DNA from: Methylotenera sp.
GTDB taxonomy: Bacteria; Pseudomonadota; Gammaproteobacteria; Burkholderiales; Methylophilaceae
Reading direction: 5' to 3'
Assembly (NCBI GenBank): GCA_027310735.1
Contig: DAIDAH010000096.1
Coordinates: 1-10,144 of the forward strand
Length of the DNA stretch: 10,144 nucleotides
The stretch's first letter is position 1, and each line of letters opens with the position of its first letter. The position numbers were made by a program, and so were the translations under genes. This document shows positions 1-5,861 of the stretch, piece after piece. The notes beneath the pieces are model-generated. The model worked only from the letters and a program-made list of their open reading frames with translations. It had not been told where the DNA came from and did no database searches.

Positions 1-671
1 GTGTGGTAGCCAGCGCCTAGCGGGTCTTGCGACGGGTCTAGCAATATTTCGATACGTCGTCGTTGATAGTCATGCAGCATTGACCATAATACTGGGGTGG
101 CTGCTGCAAATAATACCGCTCCGCCAAGCAACAGGCGCCAGTTTAAGCCAGCTAAAAACAATACATAAAAGCCTGATGCTGTAATCAGTAAGGCGGTTCC
201 CAAGTCAGGTTGTTTCATAATTAAGGCGACTGGTACTAATAGTAATATTGCCCCTATGGCGAAGTCAGCATTTTTTGGCTTACCTTCTTGTTTGGAGAAA
301 TACCAAGCCAACATCATGGGCATGGCAATGCGCATGATCTCGGATGGTTGGATTTGAGTGAAACCTATATTTAGCCAACGTCGTGCACCGTGGCTAATGG
401 AGCCAAACAGGGCTACAGCTAGTAACAGGGAAACGCCTATTACATATAGCGGTAGCGCGATGCGCTCAAGCTTGCTCGGTGCAATATTCGCTGCTGCCCA
501 CATCAAGCTTAGCGCCACAATAATATTAATGCCCTGTGAAGATACACGTGAAATACTCTGTCCTGAAGCGCTATAAAGTACAAATAGACCCACTAATAAA
601 GTAAAAAACAAACATGCCATCAAGAACGAGTCTATATGTTTGAAGAAAAGCTGTGACAGTCTGCTAATCAT
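1..671 (-). CDS. rodA: Rod shape-determining protein RodA, SEDS peptidoglycan glycosyltransferase (N-terminal 223 residues, cut by window edge)
   Basis: RodA is the SEDS-family integral membrane enzyme that polymerises lipid II into glycan strands during lateral-wall growth, paired with PBP2. Translating the minus strand from the ATG at 671-669 gives an open frame to base 1 with hydrophobic segments at roughly residues 17-35, 48-63, 71-90, 113-125, 138-153 and 157-175. Family motifs visible are GARRWLNIG (95-103), IQPSE (107-111, with the conserved Glu), KQPDLGTALL (153-162), and DYQRRRIEILLDP followed by DPLGAGYH at the edge. The family is about 370 residues, so roughly 145 C-terminal residues lie outside, including the essential Asp of the large periplasmic loop, which cannot be checked. 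The start overlaps the end of mrdA by 8 bases, indicating translational coupling. The family is certain; the start is very likely. Confidence 0.95.
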   Translation of the reverse strand, partial: MISRLSQLFFKHIDSFLMACLFFTLLVGLFVLYSASGQSISRVSSQGINIIVALSLMWAAANIAPSKLERIALPLYVIGVSLLLAVALFGSISHGARRWLNIGFTQIQPSEIMRIAMPMMLAWYFSKQEGKPKNADFAIGAILLLVPVALIMKQPDLGTALLITASGFYVLFLAGLNWRLLLGGAVLFAAATPVLWSMLHDYQRRRIEILLDPSQDPLGAGYH

Positions 672-2607
672 GTAGTTCCTCTTCAGGCACAGATTCAGGT
701 GTTGTGTTGGGTGTCGTGGATATTGTTTTTTCTACAGGGGTTGCATTTTTGTCCGGCGCAGGTAATTTTCCAAGCAAGTAGTAGTCCATCACTTTTCTGG
801 CAATTGGTCCTGCGGTAGAGCCACCATGCTGGCCATTTTCAACAATCACAGCCAAGGCTATTTTAGGATCATCTGCAGGTGCGTAAGCAATGAATAAAGC
901 ATGGTCTCTATGTCGTTCATTAATACTATTCGCATTATATTTTTCATTTTGTTTGATGCCAATCACCTGAGCCGTGCCGGTTTTTGCAGCGATAGAGTAG
1001 CCGGCGTTCGCACCTACACTTGCTGCAGTGCCGCCAGGTAGCGTTACATCGACCATGCCGCGTCTCACTATCTCCAGATTTGCAGGATTAAGATCAATTC
1101 TTTCTTCTACAATTTGTGGGATTTGTTGACTTTGACCTGTAGTGGCATTCTGAATTTGCGTCACTAGATGTGGTCTCATGGCAACGCCGTTGTTCGCTAA
1201 AATTGCTGTTGCTTGGGCTAGCTGCATTGGTGTGACTAAGGTGTAACCTTGGCCAATGCCTGTGATGACAGTTTCCCCAGGATACCATGGTTGTTTGTAG
1301 CGGCGCATTTTCCATTCGGGTGTCGGTAGCAGCCCTTCAATTTCGCCTTGAATATCTATACCGGTTTTTTGACCGAATCCAAAATGGCGCACAAATGAAG
1401 TAAGCTTTTCTATGCCGAGTTCCATCGCAAGGCCGTAAAAGAAAGTATCACAAGATACGGTAATGGCGCGCTGTATATCAACTATACCGTGACCACCGGG
1501 TTTCCAGTCTCTATAGCGGTGACTGCTCCCTGGCAAGGTGTAAAAGCCTGCATCATGTATTGAAAAAGGAGGCCCTCGTTTACCGGCTTCTAGGCCTGCA
1601 AGTGCTGCAAATGGTTTAAAAGTAGAGCCAGGCGGGTAAATGCCTCGCAATGGTCTGTTGATTAAAGGTTTGTCTATTGACTCATTAAGGTCTTTCCAGT
1701 TCTCAACATCGATACCATCCACAAATAAGTTAGCATCAAACGTTGGTTGGCTGACGTAGCTTAGCACTTCTCCAGTTTTGGGATTAATGGCAACCAGCGC
1801 GCCGCGTTTATCACCGAATGCAGTTTCAGCAATTTCCTGTAATTTACTATCTACTGATAAAATCAGGTTGTCCCCCGGTATGGGGGCATTGCTAGAGAGA
1901 ACGCGTACTGCATGACCATCTGCATTCGTTTCCACTTGCTGAAAGCCGGTCGTGCCGTGTAAATTCTTTTCATAATATTGCTCTAGCCCGCTTTTACCAA
2001 TGTGGTCAGAGCCTTTGTAGTTTGATAGGTCGCCATCTTTGTCCAGATTGGCCAGATCTTTATCATTAATGCGTCCGATATAGCCGACCATGTGTGAACC
2101 TAGCTTACCAAGAGGGTAGTGTCGATACAGGCGCGACTTGATTTCTACACCTGGGAATCGATAATGGTTCACTGCGAACTTCGCCGCCTCAATTTCGTTT
2201 AGATGTGTACGGATCGGCACGCTTTCAAAGCTATGGCTTTGCTCTCGCAGTTTATTAAAGCGTTTGCGATCAAATGGACTAATCTCGACGAGCTTGCTGA
2301 TTTCTGTAATCGTTTCTTCAAGATTTTTGATCTTGGATGGTGTGATTTCCAAGGTATAAACAAAAAAATTGTGAGCCAGTACTACGCCATTTTTATCAAG
2401 GATTAAGCCGCGGTTAGGGGTGATGGGTACTAGTGAAATGCGATTATTTTCTGCCAGTGTCTGGTAATGATCGTATTGTTTGATTTGCAAATAAAAAAAA
2501 CGTGCAGCAAGTAGCCCAAACAGGCCTAACACTACAAATGCAGTAAAGCCTAACCGGAGCTTAAAATAATATTGCTCATGTTGGTAGTTTTTAAGTTCAG
2601 CCCGCAT
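664..2607 (-). CDS. mrdA: Penicillin-binding protein 2, class B peptidoglycan D,D-transpeptidase
   Basis: PBP2 cross-links new peptidoglycan in the elongation machinery and partners RodA. The 647-residue product is close to the E. coli length of about 633. A short cytoplasmic tail precedes one membrane anchor at about 20-42, then the PBP dimerisation/pedestal region (about 60-235, with NRGLILDKNG at 65-74), then the transpeptidase domain (about 265-612). Active-site motifs are all present: SxxK as S328-T-F-K331 within YPPGSTFKPF, the SxN-type motif as S385-C-D387, and KTG at 542-544 within AAKTGTAQV. The SxD form of motif two is normal for PBP2, and motif three is KTG rather than the KSG of E. 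coli. The C-terminal tail (about 618-647) is Pro/Thr/Glu-rich and probably disordered. The gene lies 18 bases after mreD and overlaps rodA. There is no strong Shine-Dalgarno before the ATG, which suggests coupling to mreD, but an upstream in-frame stop limits other starts. Confidence 0.98.
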   Translation of the reverse strand: MRAELKNYQHEQYYFKLRLGFTAFVVLGLFGLLAARFFYLQIKQYDHYQTLAENNRISLVPITPNRGLILDKNGVVLAHNFFVYTLEITPSKIKNLEETITEISKLVEISPFDRKRFNKLREQSHSFESVPIRTHLNEIEAAKFAVNHYRFPGVEIKSRLYRHYPLGKLGSHMVGYIGRINDKDLANLDKDGDLSNYKGSDHIGKSGLEQYYEKNLHGTTGFQQVETNADGHAVRVLSSNAPIPGDNLILSVDSKLQEIAETAFGDKRGALVAINPKTGEVLSYVSQPTFDANLFVDGIDVENWKDLNESIDKPLINRPLRGIYPPGSTFKPFAALAGLEAGKRGPPFSIHDAGFYTLPGSSHRYRDWKPGGHGIVDIQRAITVSCDTFFYGLAMELGIEKLTSFVRHFGFGQKTGIDIQGEIEGLLPTPEWKMRRYKQPWYPGETVITGIGQGYTLVTPMQLAQATAILANNGVAMRPHLVTQIQNATTGQSQQIPQIVEERIDLNPANLEIVRRGMVDVTLPGGTAASVGANAGYSIAAKTGTAQVIGIKQNEKYNANSINERHRDHALFIAYAPADDPKIALAVIVENGQHGGSTAGPIARKVMDYYLLGKLPAPDKNATPVEKTISTTPNTTPESVPEEELHD

Positions 2608-2625
2608 GCTTAATGATGGTCGCTA

Positions 2626-3105
2626 TTAAGCACCACGTGATCGTCCGCCAGTTTTTAAACCAAAGAATACCGCAAGGCGCCATAATAAAACGCCGATAAT
2701 GCTCGGCAATAAATAAGTCCAGCCTAATGATTGGGCACCAGCAAACATTTTAAGTATCAGTAGTGTCACTTGAGAAATAATAAGCAGTAAGAACACATAG
2801 AATAATTGTTGGGTATGGTTAAACAGCACTAAACGTCTTTGGTAGTAGACCGCAAAAAATGCAGCTACAGTGTAGGCGAGCGCATACTGTCCAAATAGAC
2901 TGCCTGTGGCTAAGTCTACAAGCAAACCAACAACCCATGCGGTGCCTATGTTGCATAAATTGGGTGCGCGAATCAGCCAGTATATGATGACTAGTAACAC
3001 AAAGTCTGGACGTAGTAATAACGCAGTATTTGACCAAGGCAGCAATAGGCAAATATAGGCAGCAAAAATTGATAAATAGACAAATTTGAGCTTACTCGGG
3101 TGCAT
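2626..3105 (-). CDS. mreD: Rod shape-determining membrane protein MreD
   Basis: MreD is a small polytopic inner-membrane protein of the Rod complex that binds MreC and helps control PBP2-RodA. The 159-residue length is typical. The sequence is strongly hydrophobic, with about five or six membrane segments at roughly 8-24, 33-48, 54-68, 74-90, 101-121 and 131-150. The motif RPDFVLLVIIYW (32-43) and the following GLLVDLATGSLFGQYAL segment (60-76) are characteristic of MreD. The basic C-terminal end (GLKTGGRSRGA) fits a cytoplasmic tail by the positive-inside rule. The ATG lies inside the mreC coding region, giving a 14-base overlap in a different frame, with only a weak GAG about 9 bases upstream. 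Translation is therefore probably coupled to mreC. It has no enzymatic motifs, as expected for the family. Confidence 0.95.
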   Translation of the reverse strand: MHPSKLKFVYLSIFAAYICLLLPWSNTALLLRPDFVLLVIIYWLIRAPNLCNIGTAWVVGLLVDLATGSLFGQYALAYTVAAFFAVYYQRRLVLFNHTQQLFYVFLLLIISQVTLLILKMFAGAQSLGWTYLLPSIIGVLLWRLAVFFGLKTGGRSRGA

Positions 3106-4102
3106 GCGGTTTGCTCGTATTAGTTGGAAGATGTTTCACGGGCGTATTTTCTGATGCTTTTTGGGGCCCTTTAGCACTACGCTCTGTTTTAGTCTGACCT
3201 TTTTCTGCATGCGGTATTGTCGCGTTAGGCGACAATGTGTCGTTATTTGGAATGCTGACTAAAAGTACTTGACGATGGTTCTCTATGCCGCCTGTCGGTG
3301 TGCAGATGATATGCGCAAATGGCGAGCTAGGCGAGGTTTCAATTTTGGTAATAGAGGCTACGGCTAACCCGGCAGGGTAAATGCCATCTATACCAGAGGT
3401 TACTAATTTATCTCCGCTACGGATATCAACATTGGCGGGTAAGTAAGGTAAGTCCAAAGTGTTATTGCGGCCATTACCAAATGCAATTGCACGTAAGCCG
3501 TTGCGCTCAACTTGAACTGGAATCGCAAGTGATTTGTCCGTAATGAGTGTGACTTCGCTGCTTAGCGGATAAACGCGTGTAACTTGACCAATGACGCCTG
3601 TTGCGTCAACCACGGCGGCACCTGTAACAATTTGATTGCGTTGGCCGCGATTAACAATGATTTTTTTTGTGAAAGGATCTCGGCTCACGTGCATAATTTC
3701 ACCAAGCAAGCTACTTTCAACCATCGTTTTGTTTGCTTGCAATAAGTTGCGTAGATTGGTATTTTCGAGCATTAACAGGTTGAGACGTTGTAAGGCGATG
3801 TCTTGTTTGAGAGCCTGTTGGTTTAATCGCTGGTTTTCGGCTAACAGATAATTGTGTGTGGAAAAGTACTCGTTAATGTCTCGGTAAAGTTGTGACGGTG
3901 CATTAGCCAGTACTTCAAGTGGTTGTAGTAATGCGACTAAATTCTGGCGTAGCCCCGTGAGGTATTGCAGGCGCGAATCAGTGGCGATAAGCACTAGAGA
4001 TAGTGCCGAAAAAAATACTAAACGTGCAAGTGGGCTTGGCCCCCGTGCAAAGAATGCAGGAGCTTGCTGTTGCTCAAGTTTGTGATGAAAGCCAGGGAGC
4101 AT
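3092..4102 (-). CDS. mreC: Rod shape-determining protein MreC
   Basis: MreC is a bitopic periplasmic scaffold that binds PBP2 and activates the PBP2-RodA pair. The 336-residue protein has a short N-terminal cytoplasmic stretch ending in FFARGPSPLARL (a common start motif in betaproteobacterial MreC), one membrane helix at about 25-42, a predicted coiled coil at about 73-125 (NQRLNQQALKQ, LENTNLRNLLQANK), and the double beta-barrel MreC domain at about 130-285. Visible motifs include DPFTKKIIVNRG (142-153), GVIGQV (169-174) and VTSGIDGIYPAGL (234-246). Residues about 287-336 are a Lys/Thr/Pro-rich, probably disordered tail. An in-frame TAA lies two codons upstream of the ATG at 4102, so this is the furthest possible start in this frame; no good Shine-Dalgarno precedes it. 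The gene follows a hairpin that probably terminates most mreB transcripts. Confidence 0.96.
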   Translation of the reverse strand: MLPGFHHKLEQQQAPAFFARGPSPLARLVFFSALSLVLIATDSRLQYLTGLRQNLVALLQPLEVLANAPSQLYRDINEYFSTHNYLLAENQRLNQQALKQDIALQRLNLLMLENTNLRNLLQANKTMVESSLLGEIMHVSRDPFTKKIIVNRGQRNQIVTGAAVVDATGVIGQVTRVYPLSSEVTLITDKSLAIPVQVERNGLRAIAFGNGRNNTLDLPYLPANVDIRSGDKLVTSGIDGIYPAGLAVASITKIETSPSSPFAHIICTPTGGIENHRQVLLVSIPNNDTLSPNATIPHAEKGQTKTERSAKGPQKASENTPVKHLPTNTSKPHAPE

Positions 4103-4147
4103 CGGTTAGATTGTTTGCTTAAGCTACTTGTCTCTTAGGAGATATAA

Positions 4148-4162
4148 ATATTCTTGGAATAT
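4148..4162. repeat. 15-base palindrome between the mreB terminator and mreC
   Basis: The sequence ATATTC-TTG-GAATAT is a perfect inverted repeat with 6-base arms and a 3-base centre. It lies 2 bases from the larger hairpin at 4165-4191 and about 45 bases upstream of the mreC start. It could be a protein-binding site, a weak second hairpin, or part of an AT-rich promoter for mreCD-mrdA-rodA. The sequence alone does not decide between these. Confidence 0.4.
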
Positions 4163-4164
4163 AA

Positions 4165-4191
4165 AATTAGGCCGTATTAAACGGCCTAATT
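4165..4191 (-). terminator. Probable Rho-independent terminator after mreB
   Basis: The sequence forms a perfect 11-base-pair stem: AATTAGGCCGT (4165-4175) pairs with ACGGCCTAATT (4181-4191) around a 5-base loop. Read in the mreB direction, the stem is followed by a T-rich run (TTTTATATT, overlapping its last bases), as expected of an intrinsic terminator of moderate strength. It lies about 48 bases after the mreB stop and about 63 bases before mreC. Partial termination here would make MreB more abundant than the downstream Rod proteins, a pattern known for mre operons in other proteobacteria. The hairpin is seen directly; its efficiency is inferred. Confidence 0.75.
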
Positions 4192-4238
4192 ACGCAACAC
4201 GATAAAACTTACTTTAGTGCAAACTTAAATAGTGTTGG

Positions 4239-5282
4239 TTACTCGTAGGCGAATACGCTGCCTAATTTGTCCATTTCTTCTAGTGCACGACCACAACCAC
4301 GCGCTACGCAAGTGAGTGGGTCTTCGGCAACAATCACAGGTAAGCCGGTTTCTTCTACTAGCAGTCTGTCTAGATCACGTAACAATGCGCCACCACCAGT
4401 GAGTACCATACCTTTTTCGGCAATATCTGCACCGAGTTCTGGGGGAGTTTGTTCCAATGCTGACTTCACTGCACCAACAATCGAATTCAATGGCTCAGTC
4501 AGCGCCTCTAAAATTTCATTGCTGGAAATCGTGAATTTACGTGGCAAGCCTTCTGCAAGGTTGCGACCAGTTACTTCCATTTCCAATACTTCAGAACCTG
4601 GGAAAGCAGAACCAATCTTCTTCTTGATCGCTTCAGCAGTTGGTTCTGAGATTTGCATGCCATAGTTGCGGCGGATGTAATCAATAATGGCTTGGTCGAA
4701 TTTATCCCCACCCACACGTTCGGATTTTGCATAGACAATACCGCCTAGTGAAATCACGCCTACCTCCGTAGTGCCGCCACCGATGTCTACCACCATTGAG
4801 CCTGTTGCTTCAGCCACTGGCATACCTGCACCAATTGCTGCTGCCATAGGCTCTTCAATTAAGAATACCTGTTTGGCGCCAGCACGTTCTGCAGACTCTT
4901 TAATTGCACGACGCTCAACTTGGGTCGAGCCAACCGGTACGCAAATGATAATGCGTGGGCTAGGTGAAAACCAGCGTGAATCATGCACGCGGCGAATGAA
5001 GTATTTGAGCATTTGCTCGGTAATAGTGAAGTCGGCAATAACGCCGTCTTTCATTGGGCGAATGGCTTGAATATTGGCTGGTGCACGTCCGAGCATGCCT
5101 TTGGCTTCAGCGCCGACTGCCAGCAGGATTTTTTTGCCGTTAGGGCCGCCTTCTAGGCGAATCGCAACTACAGACGGCTCATCCAGTACGATGCCTTTGC
5201 CGCGAGAGTAAATTAGGGTGTTGGCCGTGCCTAAGTCGATGGCAAGGTCATTTGAGAAATAACTGCTTATGAAACCGAACAT
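4239..5282 (-). CDS. mreB: Rod shape-determining protein MreB, bacterial actin homologue
   Basis: MreB is an ATP-binding actin-like protein that polymerises as short double filaments on the inner face of the cytoplasmic membrane and orients the cell-wall elongation machinery. The 347-residue length is standard. The N-terminal MFGFISSYFSND fits the amphipathic membrane-binding start seen in Gram-negative MreB. Nucleotide-binding motifs are intact: phosphate 1 at D16-LGTANT, connect 1 around EEPMAAAIGAG (143-153), phosphate 2 at D166-IGGGTTEVGVIS, and the adenosine motif LTGGGALLRDL (294-304). The ATG at 5282-5280 has an AGGA about 8 bases upstream, the clearest ribosome-binding site in this cluster. 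The gene is divergent from gatC and leads the mreBCD-mrdA-rodA cluster. No residue looks aberrant. Confidence 0.99.
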   Translation of the reverse strand: MFGFISSYFSNDLAIDLGTANTLIYSRGKGIVLDEPSVVAIRLEGGPNGKKILLAVGAEAKGMLGRAPANIQAIRPMKDGVIADFTITEQMLKYFIRRVHDSRWFSPSPRIIICVPVGSTQVERRAIKESAERAGAKQVFLIEEPMAAAIGAGMPVAEATGSMVVDIGGGTTEVGVISLGGIVYAKSERVGGDKFDQAIIDYIRRNYGMQISEPTAEAIKKKIGSAFPGSEVLEMEVTGRNLAEGLPRKFTISSNEILEALTEPLNSIVGAVKSALEQTPPELGADIAEKGMVLTGGGALLRDLDRLLVEETGLPVIVAEDPLTCVARGCGRALEEMDKLGSVFAYE

Positions 5283-5304
5283 TGTGTTTTTCCTGAATTT
5301 GGCG

Positions 5305-5328
5305 CTAGTTCACTACAACTAGTTCACT
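5305..5328. repeat. Tandem 10-base direct repeat in the mreB leader
   Basis: CTAGTTCACT occurs twice on the plus strand, at 5305-5314 and 5319-5328, separated by ACAA, giving a 14-base period. The pair lies 22-46 bases upstream of the mreB start, between the proposed promoter and the ribosome-binding site. It may be a regulator site or chance; I do not recognise a known operator. Confidence 0.55.
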
Positions 5329-5340
5329 GCAAGACGTTCG

Positions 5341-5363
5341 CTTAATCTTTCCACATGATTAAG
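5341..5363. repeat. Inverted repeat in the mreB/gatC intergenic region
   Basis: CTTAATC (5341-5347) and GATTAAG (5357-5363) are perfect 7-base inverted arms around a 9-base centre. The half-sites are 16 bases apart, so one could be a dimeric regulator's dyad. The right arm overlaps where the -35 region of a plus-strand promoter with -10 at 5381-5386 would lie. In mreB mRNA the site would sit near the 5' end. The function is unknown. Confidence 0.45.
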
Positions 5364-5386
5364 GAGCGTATAAATCGAGGTATAAT
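5358..5386 (+). promoter_or_regulatory. Candidate gatCAB promoter with consensus -10
   Basis: TATAAT at 5381-5386 matches the sigma-70 -10 consensus exactly. The -35 region at 17-base spacing (ATTAAG at 5358-5363) is poor. A start near 5393 would give gatC a leader of about 148 bases. A second, weaker candidate lies nearer to gatC: TTGTAA (5439-5444), 17 bases, AAGAAT (5462-5467). Which one is used cannot be told from sequence. Confidence 0.45.
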
Positions 5387-5410
5387 ACCGCATATCTTGT
5401 TGAAAATTAA
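5382..5410 (-). promoter_or_regulatory. Candidate mreB promoter
   Basis: Read on the minus strand, TTAATT (5410-5405), a 17-base spacer and TATTAT (5387-5382) form a sigma-70-like promoter with a good -10 (5 of 6) and a weak -35 (3 of 6). Transcription would begin near 5375, giving a leader of about 93 bases before mreB. The -10 is physically the same element as the plus-strand TATAAT, because the surrounding GGTATAATACC is nearly palindromic. Confidence 0.45.
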
Positions 5411-5540
5411 GATGTGATTACAACTTTTACAAAACAACTTGTAACAATAGCAATCAGATTGAAGAATAACAACTAGAACAATAAAGTCACTAAAATTCAA
5501 GTGATTGAATCGCACCCATTACATTTCGGATTATTGAAGC

Positions 5541-5855
5541 ATGGCACTTAGTATTGAAGATATTAAAAAAATCGCGCATCTTGCGCGAATTGAGGTTAGT
5601 GAGGGCGATGCGGCAGCAACGCTTAGCAAGTTAACCGGCATTCTAGGGCTGATCGAACAAATGCAGGCAGTAGATACCACAGGTATCGTGCCTATGTCAC
5701 ATTCCCAGGATTTAAGCCAACGATTGCGCGATGATGTTGTGACCAAGGTGAACCTGCGGGAAGAATTCCAAAAAAATGCACCTGCACTGGGTAATGGTTC
5801 TTCAGAGCCAGCAGTAGCAGATGGTTTGTATCTTGTACCTAAAGTGATTGAGTAG
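5541..5855 (+). CDS. gatC: Asp-tRNA(Asn)/Glu-tRNA(Gln) amidotransferase subunit C
   Basis: GatC is the small subunit that wraps around the GatA-GatB interface and stabilises the tRNA-dependent amidotransferase. The 104-residue product begins MALSIEDIKKIAHLARIEV, the standard GatC N-terminal helix, contains IEQMQAVDTTGIVPMSH (38-54), and ends LYLVPKVIE, the canonical C-terminus. It is slightly longer than the usual 95-100 residues because of a Gly/Ser/Pro-rich insert around residues 82-92 (ALGNGSSEPAV) before the terminal motif. The start is chosen by homology; the ribosome-binding site is weak (CGGA about 10 bases upstream, GAAG too close). The gene leads a tight operon with gatA and gatB and diverges from mreB. 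Confidence 0.97.
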   Translation: MALSIEDIKKIAHLARIEVSEGDAAATLSKLTGILGLIEQMQAVDTTGIVPMSHSQDLSQRLRDDVVTKVNLREEFQKNAPALGNGSSEPAVADGLYLVPKVIE

Positions 5856-5861
5856 TAGATA

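Noticed and set aside
358..576. A 72-codon plus-strand open frame near the left edge
   Set aside because: It lies antisense to rodA, whose translation matches the SEDS family closely throughout.
3661..3668. Run of eight T (eight A in the coding strand) within mreC
   Set aside because: It encodes the conserved Lys-Lys of FTKKIIV in the correct frame and the gene is intact on both sides, so there is no evidence of programmed slippage.
4267..5070. Two plus-strand open frames (132 and 99 codons) inside mreB
   Set aside because: They are antisense to the highly conserved mreB and give Ser/Ala/Pro-rich shadow products.
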